From: Phycisphaerae bacterium
GTDB lineage: Bacteria > Planctomycetota > Phycisphaerae > Sedimentisphaerales > Anaerobacaceae
NCBI GenBank assembly: GCA_030667885.1
Contig: DAOUVA010000303.1
Coordinates: forward strand, 1-5,988
Direction of reading: 5' to 3'
Length of the DNA: 5,988 bases
Below, piece after piece: positions 1 to 5,542 of the stretch (positions are counted from its first letter, which is position 1; each line of letters begins with the position of its first letter). The notes below the pieces were generated by a model. The model worked only from the letters and a program-made list of their open reading frames with translations, had not been told where the DNA came from and did not search any database. A program made the translations under genes and the position numbers.

Positions 1-2
1 AA

Positions 3-845
3 TACGCCGAGAGAACCTTTGACCTGCTAAAGAAGCACGCCGCCGACACAATGTATGGTGGTTACTTCGAGATGTTCGAGAGGAACTGGGACCTGGGCGG
101 CCCGGGCAGCGGCGGAGGAGACAGAAAGACCCTTGATGTCCACATGCACCTGATGGAAGCGTTCACGACTCTGTACGAATGCACGGGTCAATCCGTCCAC
201 CGCCGAATGCTCATCGAAGATATCGACATCCTGCTAAAGAGAATTCTGCACCCACAGTATGCGACCGGGATACCGCAGTTTACGCCTGACTGGAAAGTTG
301 CGCCGCAGATCAAGTTCGACATTGTCTGGGGCTGGGACCGCTTCGCCGAGGGCGGGCAAAAAGACAACGCCGGCGACAATACCTCGGCCGGGCACAATGT
401 TGAGTTCGCCTGGCTGCTCGCCCACGCCACCGACATCATGGGCGGTTGTTTCGAGAAGTACAAGGATGTTATCAAGAAGGCGACCGATCACGGGCTGACC
501 AACGGCGTCGATCCGGAATATGGCGGCGTCTACGTGGAGGGCCCCCACGCAGGCGGCGTTCACGATATGGAAAAGGAGTTCTGGCAGCAGGCCGAAGTGA
601 TGATCGGAATGCTGGAGGCGTGTCTGCGTTTTGGCCCCGACCGATACTGGGGCGCATACGAAAACGTGCACCGTTTCGTCTTTGACAAGATGATAAACCA
701 TCCTGTTGGCGAGTGGTGGCCCCTATTGACCAGAGAGGGCGAGCCGATCTGGACGCACATGAGCCATTCGTGGAAGGTGAACTATCACACGATTCGGTGC
801 ATGGTGCAATGTATCAACCGTCTCGAGAAGCTGCTCGCGATCTAA
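3..845 (+). CDS. AGE-family sugar 2-epimerase (cellobiose/mannobiose or N-acylglucosamine 2-epimerase-like), C-terminal part
   Basis: The reading frame is open to the left window edge, so the gene begins upstream. The visible part is 280 residues ending at TAA (843-845); family members are usually about 390-420 residues, so roughly the first third is missing. The ATG at 51 is internal. Motifs, numbered in the visible part, fit the (alpha/alpha)6-barrel AGE family: KTLDVHMHLMEAFTTLYE at about 42-59, GHNVEFAWLL at about 130-139 with a presumed catalytic His (131), WQQAE at about 194-198, and WKVNYHTIRC at about 257-266 with the second presumed catalytic His (262). These enzymes invert C2 of an aldose by a ring-opening, proton-transfer mechanism in the cytoplasm. 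The motifs look closer to the disaccharide (cellobiose/mannobiose) branch than to GlcNAc epimerases, but the substrate cannot be fixed, and an aldose-ketose isomerase of the same fold is possible. The kinase-phosphatase gene follows 15 nt later, so a shared sugar pathway is likely. Codon use is GC-rich. Confidence 0.85.
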   Translation, partial: YAERTFDLLKKHAADTMYGGYFEMFERNWDLGGPGSGGGDRKTLDVHMHLMEAFTTLYECTGQSVHRRMLIEDIDILLKRILHPQYATGIPQFTPDWKVAPQIKFDIVWGWDRFAEGGQKDNAGDNTSAGHNVEFAWLLAHATDIMGGCFEKYKDVIKKATDHGLTNGVDPEYGGVYVEGPHAGGVHDMEKEFWQQAEVMIGMLEACLRFGPDRYWGAYENVHRFVFDKMINHPVGEWWPLLTREGEPIWTHMSHSWKVNYHTIRCMVQCINRLEKLLAI

Positions 846-851
846 GTGAGG
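844..851 (+). promoter_or_regulatory. Shine-Dalgarno site deciding the start of the kinase-HAD gene
   Basis: AAGTGAGG lies 9 nt before the ATG at 861 and is a reasonable ribosome-binding site. The only in-frame alternative, GTG at 846, sits inside this motif, directly after the upstream stop codon, and has no purine-rich site before it. The ATG at 861 is therefore preferred. The site overlaps the epimerase stop codon, which fits translational coupling of the two genes. Confidence 0.6.
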
Positions 852-860
852 TACCGGACC

Positions 861-2762
861 ATGGGTCAAGAACGCATCAGGGAAATATCGGCTCGCATCA
901 AGGACGTAAAAGTAGCGGTCTACGGTGACTTTTGTCTCGACGTCTACTGGGTGCTCGATCCTCGCGGCTCGGAGGTCTCGCTCGAAACCGGCCTGCAGGC
1001 ACGCGCGGTCGGCAAGCATTACTATTCGCTCGGCGGCGCCTCGAACGTCGTCGCCAATCTTGCTGCGCTCGAACCGGCGGCGATTCAGGTCATAGGTGTT
1101 ATCGGAGACGACATTTTCGGCAGGGAGCTGACTCGCCAGTTCAACGAACTGGGCGTCGATACGACTTGCCTGGTAGTCCAGAAGGAGGACTTCGATACCG
1201 TCGCATTTGGCAAGCCGTACCTTGAGGGCAACGAGCAGCCGAGGATGGACTTCGGCTTTTTCAACAAGCGAACCGAGGCGACCGACCGGGCCATCCTGGA
1301 CGGTATAAGAAATGCCCTGAAGACGGCGGATTCGTTGATCGCAAACCAGCAGGTCCCCGGCTCGATCACAAACGAATCTTTCATCGACGGAGCCAACGCT
1401 TTGTTCGGAGAGTTCTCCGACAAAGTTGTCCTGCTCGATTCCAGGCACTTCGGGCACAAATTCAAAAACATCTATCGCAAGACGAACGATTTCGAAGCGG
1501 CGCATCTGAACAACGTCGATGCCAAGCTGGACGACGTTCTCACGTTCGCCGATGTGAAGAAATACGCCGGGAACTTGTACAAACAGTTCGACAAGCCGGT
1601 CTTTCTGACCCGAGGTGCGCGAGGCATAGTAACCATTGATTCCGATGGCGTGCACGAGGTTCCCGGCATCCAGCTCCTGAAAAAGCTCGACATCGTCGGA
1701 GCCGGAGACACGGTGACAAGTGCGCTTGCCCTGTGCCTGGGCGCGGGTGTCGGGCCCGCCGAGGCTGCCGAGTTCGCCAACTGCGCCGCCGCCGTCACCG
1801 TACAGAAGTTGTTCCAGACCGGCACTGCGTCGGCTGCGGAAATCCTCGAAATCGGCAAAGACCCGGATTACATTTATCGATCGGAGCTTGCTTCGGACAT
1901 TCGCAGTGCCCGCTATTACGAAGATACGGAAATAGAAGTATGCTGCGAGTCGATATCGCTTGCTCAGATAAAACACGCAGTCTTCGACCACGACGGGACC
2001 ATAAGCACGCTGCGGCAGGGCTGGGAGGAAATAATGGTCCCCATGATGGTAAAGGCGATTCTTGGCGACGACTACGAAACCGCGGACGAGACGCTCTATC
2101 ACAAGGCCCGGAATCGCGTCCTCGATTACATCGACAAGTCGACCGGCATTCAGACGATCGTACAGATGGAAGCTCTTGTCGAGATGGTCAAAGAGTTTGG
2201 CATCGTAAGAGCTGATAAAATCCTCGATAAATTAGGCTATAAGGAAATTTATAATAATGCCCTGATGGAGCTTGTTAACAGGCGTATCGAAAAGTTCAAA
2301 AACGGCGAGCTCGACATTAATGATTATACGATTAAAGGCTCACTGGAATTTTTAGAAACCCTGAAAAAAAGAGGTATAAAACTTTACCTTGCCAGCGGTA
2401 CCGACCGCCATGATGTTATCGCCGAGGCCGAAGCGCTCGGTTACGCAGGGCTTTTTGACGGCGGTATTCACGGCTCGGTAGGGGATGTCACAAAATATTC
2501 CAAGAAGATGGTCATAGAAAAAATAATGGCCGACAATAAATTGCAGGGTCCTGACCTTGTTGTCTTTGGCGATGGTCCCGTTGAAATACGAGAATGCCGC
2601 AAACGTGACGGAATTGCCGTTGGTATCGCCAGCGACGAAATCCGCCGTCACGGCTTAAGCGCCGAAAAACGCACCCGCCTGATAAAAGCCGGAGCACATG
2701 TCATCGTGCCCGATTTATCACAACACGAAACACTTATAGAATTATTGTTCGGTTCCACCTGA
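861..2762 (+). CDS. Bifunctional fusion: PfkB/RfaE-like sugar kinase plus HAD-family phosphatase
   Basis: A 633-residue protein with two enzyme domains in one frame. Residues about 15-335 form a PfkB/ribokinase-fold kinase most like the RfaE/HldE kinase domain: substrate-side GDFCLD at 22-27, GGASNV at 58-63, and the ATP-site signature DIVGAGDTVTSALA at 277-290 with catalytic base Asp283. Residues about 340-368 look like a linker. Residues about 370-630 form a HAD hydrolase: motif I FDHDGT at 375-380 (nucleophile Asp376, acid/base Asp378), motif II ASGTD at 511-515 (Ser512), Lys-rich TKYSKK at 544-549 for motif III, and FGDG at 569-572 for motif IV. The stretch between motifs I and II is long enough for a helical C1-type cap, as in phosphoglycolate phosphatase relatives. 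Every catalytic motif I looked for is present, so both domains may be active. HldE itself pairs this kinase type with a nucleotidyltransferase, which is absent here. Substrates are unknown; a heptose- or aldose-phosphate route is inference. Codon use changes sharply near 2200-2230, inside the HAD domain. Confidence 0.85.
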   Translation: MGQERIREISARIKDVKVAVYGDFCLDVYWVLDPRGSEVSLETGLQARAVGKHYYSLGGASNVVANLAALEPAAIQVIGVIGDDIFGRELTRQFNELGVDTTCLVVQKEDFDTVAFGKPYLEGNEQPRMDFGFFNKRTEATDRAILDGIRNALKTADSLIANQQVPGSITNESFIDGANALFGEFSDKVVLLDSRHFGHKFKNIYRKTNDFEAAHLNNVDAKLDDVLTFADVKKYAGNLYKQFDKPVFLTRGARGIVTIDSDGVHEVPGIQLLKKLDIVGAGDTVTSALALCLGAGVGPAEAAEFANCAAAVTVQKLFQTGTASAAEILEIGKDPDYIYRSELASDIRSARYYEDTEIEVCCESISLAQIKHAVFDHDGTISTLRQGWEEIMVPMMVKAILGDDYETADETLYHKARNRVLDYIDKSTGIQTIVQMEALVEMVKEFGIVRADKILDKLGYKEIYNNALMELVNRRIEKFKNGELDINDYTIKGSLEFLETLKKRGIKLYLASGTDRHDVIAEAEALGYAGLFDGGIHGSVGDVTKYSKKMVIEKIMADNKLQGPDLVVFGDGPVEIRECRKRDGIAVGIASDEIRRHGLSAEKRTRLIKAGAHVIVPDLSQHETLIELLFGST

Positions 2763-2815
2763 GCGGTGGACTTCCGGGACTGAATTTACACTGTTTTTTT
2801 GTACGAGATTAAAAA

Positions 2816-3052
2816 ATGCCGATATTTGAATACAAGTGCAGCAAATGTGGTCACACGATGGAGTTTTTGGAAAAAACGAGAACTCCTAAAAAACATAAAT
2901 GCCAAAAGTGCAGCAGCTCCGATTTGCAGAAGCTGTTAAGCGGTTTTGCCGTTGGGCAAAGCAAGGCAGCGGTCCAGGCCTGCGAATCATGCCCGAGCGG
3001 TCCGTCTCCAACGGGTGCCTGTTCAATGGGGGCCTGTCCCCATAGTTCGTGA
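2816..3052 (+). CDS. FmdB-family small zinc-ribbon protein
   Basis: A 78-residue protein starting MPIFEYKCSKCG, the hallmark of the FmdB/CxxC-CxxC-SSSS putative regulatory family. Two CxxC knuckles (Cys8/Cys11 and Cys29/Cys32) should hold one zinc ion, and SSSDLQKLLSGF (about 33-44) follows the family pattern after the second knuckle. The length is typical. Past residue 50 the tail is Gly/Pro/Ser-rich with four more cysteines (56, 59, 69, 74) and a final His76, which could bind a second metal or be redox-active. FmdB was named for an association with formamidase regulation in Methylophilus, but the function of most members is unknown, so no role is assigned. The gene starts 53 nt after the kinase-HAD stop. 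Only a weak purine stretch (GAGATTAAAAA) precedes the ATG, and no clear promoter was seen, so its link to the upstream operon is uncertain. Codon use is AT-richer than in the epimerase and kinase region. Confidence 0.88.
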   Translation: MPIFEYKCSKCGHTMEFLEKTRTPKKHKCQKCSSSDLQKLLSGFAVGQSKAAVQACESCPSGPSPTGACSMGACPHSS

Positions 3053-3095
3053 CATTGGAAATATTAATCCGCCCCGGGTATTTTTGCTTGTCATA
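3053..3095. other. Convergent intergenic gap
   Basis: This 43-bp stretch separates the stop of the FmdB gene (+ strand) from the stop of the CvpA-like gene (- strand). It contains a CCCGGG palindrome (3073-3078) followed closely by TTTTT (3081-3085), and a 5-bp inverted repeat TGACA/TGTCA (3050-3054 and 3089-3093). Neither makes a convincing intrinsic terminator, so how the two converging transcripts end is not visible. Confidence 0.5.
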
Positions 3096-3728
3096 TTAAG
3101 GTGTGTCAGGCTGACGCTCAACATTTGAATTCTCAGACTCATCGGGCGCACTTATAACAGTTTGTCCGGCTGTATTATCAGAAGTTTTTGATTGCGTCTC
3201 GCTGAACAGGTTCTCAACAGCTTGCTTACTTGTGATCTTGCTGTCCGGCGCCGATACTATCGAATTAACCAAGTCGCACCAAAAGCAGATATATGATATG
3301 TTGGCCTGCTGTGAATTTCTATTAAAACCTACCTGTTTTATGTGGCGGTTTTGAGAGATTGGGGTAAGCGTGATTATAAGGGCTGCAAAGCTTAGAACAA
3401 GAAAGCCGGCCAGGAAACCCAGGACTCCTGCCAATAGAATATCAAATGATTTTGGAAAGGAGACCTTGAATTGGCCTGTAAGGAAAACCCATGTAATTCC
3501 ATACAAAACAAAAAAAGTACCTACTCCTAAAACTGCTAAGGCTAAGGCGTTGCTGCAGGGTATATCACCGGCCTCCGGGATAATATCTAAAATTACCGGC
3601 GTCAGAAAAATAGCTGCATAGATAGAAATTACGATATTGAAAAACATGGCCAGCATTTCGTAGAAGCCTATTTTCATCGCGAACCAGATGAAGAGTCCGC
3701 CGGTTAATATACCGAGCCAAAATACCAT
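3096..3728 (-). CDS. CvpA-like four-helix inner-membrane protein
   Basis: A 210-residue protein with four strongly hydrophobic segments at about 2-19, 26-50, 61-84 and 96-122, then a polar, Ser/Asn/Glu-rich tail to residue 210 that looks disordered. The layout matches the CvpA family: a short Gly-rich first helix, GFYEMLAMFFN after it, and a last pair ending in FDILLAGVLGFLAGFLVLS, which resembles the family's final Gly-rich helix. CvpA was named for colicin V production in E. coli; family members sit in the inner membrane and are linked to envelope stress and export, with no known enzymatic activity. The start ATG (3726-3728) is 5 nt after the stop of the secretion ATPase gene, with AGGA at a good distance, so the two are almost certainly one operon. 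The CvpA assignment rests on topology and motif feel; a lineage-specific membrane protein is the main alternative. Confidence 0.65.
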   Translation of the reverse strand: MVFWLGILTGGLFIWFAMKIGFYEMLAMFFNIVISIYAAIFLTPVILDIIPEAGDIPCSNALALAVLGVGTFFVLYGITWVFLTGQFKVSFPKSFDILLAGVLGFLAGFLVLSFAALIITLTPISQNRHIKQVGFNRNSQQANISYICFWCDLVNSIVSAPDSKITSKQAVENLFSETQSKTSDNTAGQTVISAPDESENSNVERQPDTP

Positions 3729-3733
3729 AAACT

Positions 3734-5344
3734 TTATCCTACCACTCTTTTTAGTTCTTCGAGACTGGTTATTCCCGCTGCTACCTTTTTCAGGCCTTCT
3801 TTCCTCATGCTTGACTTGTCTTTCTTTCTGCCTTCGGTTCTCAATTCGTCAATTGATAATTTATTATTGGCAATATCAGCCTTCAATTTTTCGGAGATGG
3901 CCAGAAGGTCGCATACCGCCGTCCTTCCGGAATAACCGGTCCCTTCGCAGTGTTTACAGCCGGTAGCCTCGAAAATATTCGTATATTCTATGCCTTTCCT
4001 TTGGAATTTATAAATTAAATCCTGACTTAGCTGGGCCGGTTGTTTGCAGTATGTGCAAAGCAGGCGAAGCAGCCTCTGAGAATGCAGAAGACTCAGGCCC
4101 GACGATAAAAGAAGAGGCGATATTCCTAAATCCAGTAACCTGACCAAGGCTGTGGCGTTGCTGTCACAGTGTATTGTTGCCAGAACAAGATGGCCGGTCT
4201 GCGATGCCCGAAGCGCAATCTCTGCGGTTTCCTCGTCACGTATTTCACCCACACATATCACATCCGGGTCCTGTCTGAGAACACTGCGCAGAGTTTTTGC
4301 GAATGTAATATCGGCTTTAGGGTTAATTTCAATCTGACTGGCTTCCGGCAGCATTGCTTCGATCGGGTCCTCTACCGTGATGACGTTGTGCGTAAACCGG
4401 TCGATCTCGTTGAGCATCGAATACATTGTTGTAGTTTTGCCGCTTCCGGTGGGACCGCATATAAGCACCATGCCTGATGGTTTGTTTATTGCATTTATGA
4501 TAATTGAATAATGCTTTTTCGAGAGCCTGATGTCGGCCAGCGTGAATGTGCCGGCATTCTGGTTAAGCACTCTTATCGACAACTTTTCGCCGTTCAGAAC
4601 CCCGGCGCTCGTGACACGGAATGAAGCTGTTGTCCCGGACTTTTTGGCTGTAAATGCGCCGTCCTGAGGTCTTCTTTTTTCGGAGATGTCCATGCTCGAA
4701 ACCGCTTTTATACTATTTACAATTGCCTTGCAGGTATCGGCCCCGACTTTATCTACTATCCGAAGGACGCCGTCTATGCGCAGCCTGATTGTATATGTCG
4801 CGTCATCCTTCGGGTCGATAAGAATATCGCTGGCTCCCCGCTCAAGAGCATCGGAGATGACTTTTTCGGTTAAATCAAGGATGCGGTTGTCTTTCCGCTG
4901 TTTGTCACCGTGGCCGTATATATCATCGATACTTCTGCCTGACGAATCAAGCAGTCTTATCGACGATTTGCTGCCGCGACGTTCGGTGCCTCGAGACCGT
5001 ATATTGGCAATAGCTTGTTGTATATGTAGCTTTATTATTTCGGTGACACTGATATTATTTCGAGATGCCCTTTTTGCCGTATCTACTATCAGCAGAATAA
5101 GCATAAGTATCGGACCTGTGAAAAGGGTGAGAATGTAAGCGATTGGTTTATATTTTTTGGGCACAAGCGGGCTAAACTGGATACGTTGAATAAAGATTAG
5201 GCAAAGGTAAAACCAGACCACGAGACAGAAAAGCTTGATTGGATTAAAAGGCAGCGGCGTTGTCAATGAGGCTAAGCCAACATTTGCCGGCCGCAAGCAT
5301 AACGAACATGGTGAAAGATTCTGGATAATATCCAAAATTTGCAT
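3734..5344 (-). CDS. gspE: GspE/PilB-type secretion or type IV pilus assembly ATPase with N-terminal membrane anchor
   Basis: A 536-residue hexameric traffic ATPase that would power assembly of a type II secretion pseudopilus or a type IV pilus from the cytoplasmic face. The family core is complete: ILDLTEKVISDALERGASDI at about 155-174 opens the N2 domain, Walker A is GPTGSGKTTT at 297-306 with Lys303, the Asp box is VEDPIE at 324-329, Walker B is DVICVGEIRD at 361-370 with Glu367, and the His box is HLVLATIHC at 385-393. A tetracysteine zinc site follows (Cys430, 433, 463, 466), which separates GspE/PilB from PilT-type retraction ATPases. The N-terminus is unusual: instead of the soluble domain that docks on GspL or PilM there are two hydrophobic segments at about 36-55 and 68-88, then a charged linker to about 150. 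The start ATG has only a weak AGAGA site 6 nt upstream. GspE versus PilB cannot be settled without the rest of the machine; the symbol denotes the family. Confidence 0.92.
   Translation of the reverse strand: MQILDIIQNLSPCSLCLRPANVGLASLTTPLPFNPIKLFCLVVWFYLCLIFIQRIQFSPLVPKKYKPIAYILTLFTGPILMLILLIVDTAKRASRNNISVTEIIKLHIQQAIANIRSRGTERRGSKSSIRLLDSSGRSIDDIYGHGDKQRKDNRILDLTEKVISDALERGASDILIDPKDDATYTIRLRIDGVLRIVDKVGADTCKAIVNSIKAVSSMDISEKRRPQDGAFTAKKSGTTASFRVTSAGVLNGEKLSIRVLNQNAGTFTLADIRLSKKHYSIIINAINKPSGMVLICGPTGSGKTTTMYSMLNEIDRFTHNVITVEDPIEAMLPEASQIEINPKADITFAKTLRSVLRQDPDVICVGEIRDEETAEIALRASQTGHLVLATIHCDSNATALVRLLDLGISPLLLSSGLSLLHSQRLLRLLCTYCKQPAQLSQDLIYKFQRKGIEYTNIFEATGCKHCEGTGYSGRTAVCDLLAISEKLKADIANNKLSIDELRTEGRKKDKSSMRKEGLKKVAAGITSLEELKRVVG
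3737..3740 (-). promoter_or_regulatory. Ribosome-binding site of the CvpA-like gene, inside the ATPase gene end
   Basis: On the minus strand AGGA lies 8 nt before the ATG at 3728. It falls just before the stop codon of the upstream ATPase gene. Ribosomes finishing that gene would uncover or directly feed this start, which fits translational coupling. Confidence 0.55.
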
Positions 5345-5432
5345 TCAATTTCTCTTTCAGCAAATACGAAGACAAACAACTCGCAATATTCAAATAATAT
5401 ATATTATCGTCATTAGCAAGCTAAAATATTCT

Positions 5433-5453
5433 ACAAAAAGCTTAAGCTTCTGT
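5433..5453 (-). terminator. Possible weak intrinsic terminator after the FHA gene
   Basis: The core AAGCTTAAGCTT (5438-5449) is a perfect 12-bp palindrome. Read on the minus strand, it extends to ACAGAAGC-TTAA-GCTTTTTGT with one G-T pair and one bulge, and ends in a run of five T. It lies about 90 nt past the FHA stop and before the AT-rich stretch leading to the ATPase gene. The stem is AT-rich and therefore weak. It could instead be a regulator-binding palindrome. Confidence 0.25.
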
Positions 5454-5460
5454 TCCTAAC

Positions 5461-5497
5461 ATCAGCCGGACTGAGGACTGCTTTTGTATCCGGCGAT
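5461..5497. repeat. Inverted repeat, possible stem-loop
   Basis: The arms GCCGGA (5465-5470) and TCCGGC (5489-5494) pair perfectly around an 18-nt loop. Allowing one bulged A (5464), the outer ATC and GAT extend the stem to nine base pairs. No T-run follows directly on either strand, so it is not a standard terminator. It could be an RNA processing hairpin or a regulatory element in the 3' end of the FHA transcript or the leader of the ATPase gene. Confidence 0.4.
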
Positions 5498-5515
5498 AAT
5501 TGAGAGCATATTTTT

Positions 5516-5525
5516 CCGGTACCGG
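5516..5525. repeat. CCGGTACCGG palindrome flanked by T and A runs
   Basis: A perfect 10-bp palindrome 17 nt past the FHA stop codon, flanked by TTTTT on one side and CAAAA on the other. With no unpaired loop it makes a poor RNA hairpin, so a DNA-binding site or chance are both possible. Confidence 0.3.
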
Positions 5526-5542
5526 CAAAATGAAGCATCGGC

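Larger units (their letters stand above)
5345..5542. other. AT-rich intergenic region upstream of the secretion ATPase
   Basis: This is the longest non-coding gap in the window (198 bp). The part next to the ATPase gene (about 5345-5437) is very AT-rich and should hold its minus-strand promoter. On that strand TTGCTA and TATTTG hexamers 17 nt apart, and a GATAAT, occur there, but none is a convincing sigma-70 pair. The part nearer the FHA gene holds three inverted-repeat elements, listed separately. I see no small ORF or RNA gene in it. Confidence 0.45.

Noticed and set aside
846..860. GTG at 846 as the start of the kinase-HAD gene
   Set aside because: No ribosome-binding site precedes it, and it lies inside the motif that serves the ATG at 861.
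723..2102. A 459-codon open frame on the minus strand opposite the epimerase end and the kinase domain
   Set aside because: It lies antisense to a gene with clear PfkB motifs, its protein resembles no family I recognise, and it stops where the GC-rich codon bias of the real gene fades. It is a shadow of codon bias.
861..2762. Calling the kinase-HAD gene hldE
   Set aside because: The kinase half resembles HldE, but the nucleotidyltransferase half is absent and replaced by a HAD hydrolase, so the name would mislead.
2754..2800. Perfect inverted repeat TCCACC/GGTGGA at the kinase-HAD stop, followed by a T-run at 2794-2800, as an intrinsic terminator
   Set aside because: The stem is only six base pairs and ends 23 nt before the T-run, which is too far for a standard terminator.
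3026..3043. Hairpin ATGGGG/CCCCAT near the end of the FmdB gene as a terminator
   Set aside because: It lies wholly within the coding sequence and no T-run follows it.
3073..3085. CCCGGG followed by TTTTT in the convergent gap as a terminator
   Set aside because: The palindrome has no loop and only three base pairs per arm, so no stable hairpin forms.
4686..5138. A 150-codon plus-strand open frame opposite the ATPase gene
   Set aside because: It is antisense to the N-terminal and N2 regions of a clear GspE/PilB protein, and its product is low-complexity Ser/Arg/Ile-rich with no recognisable domain.
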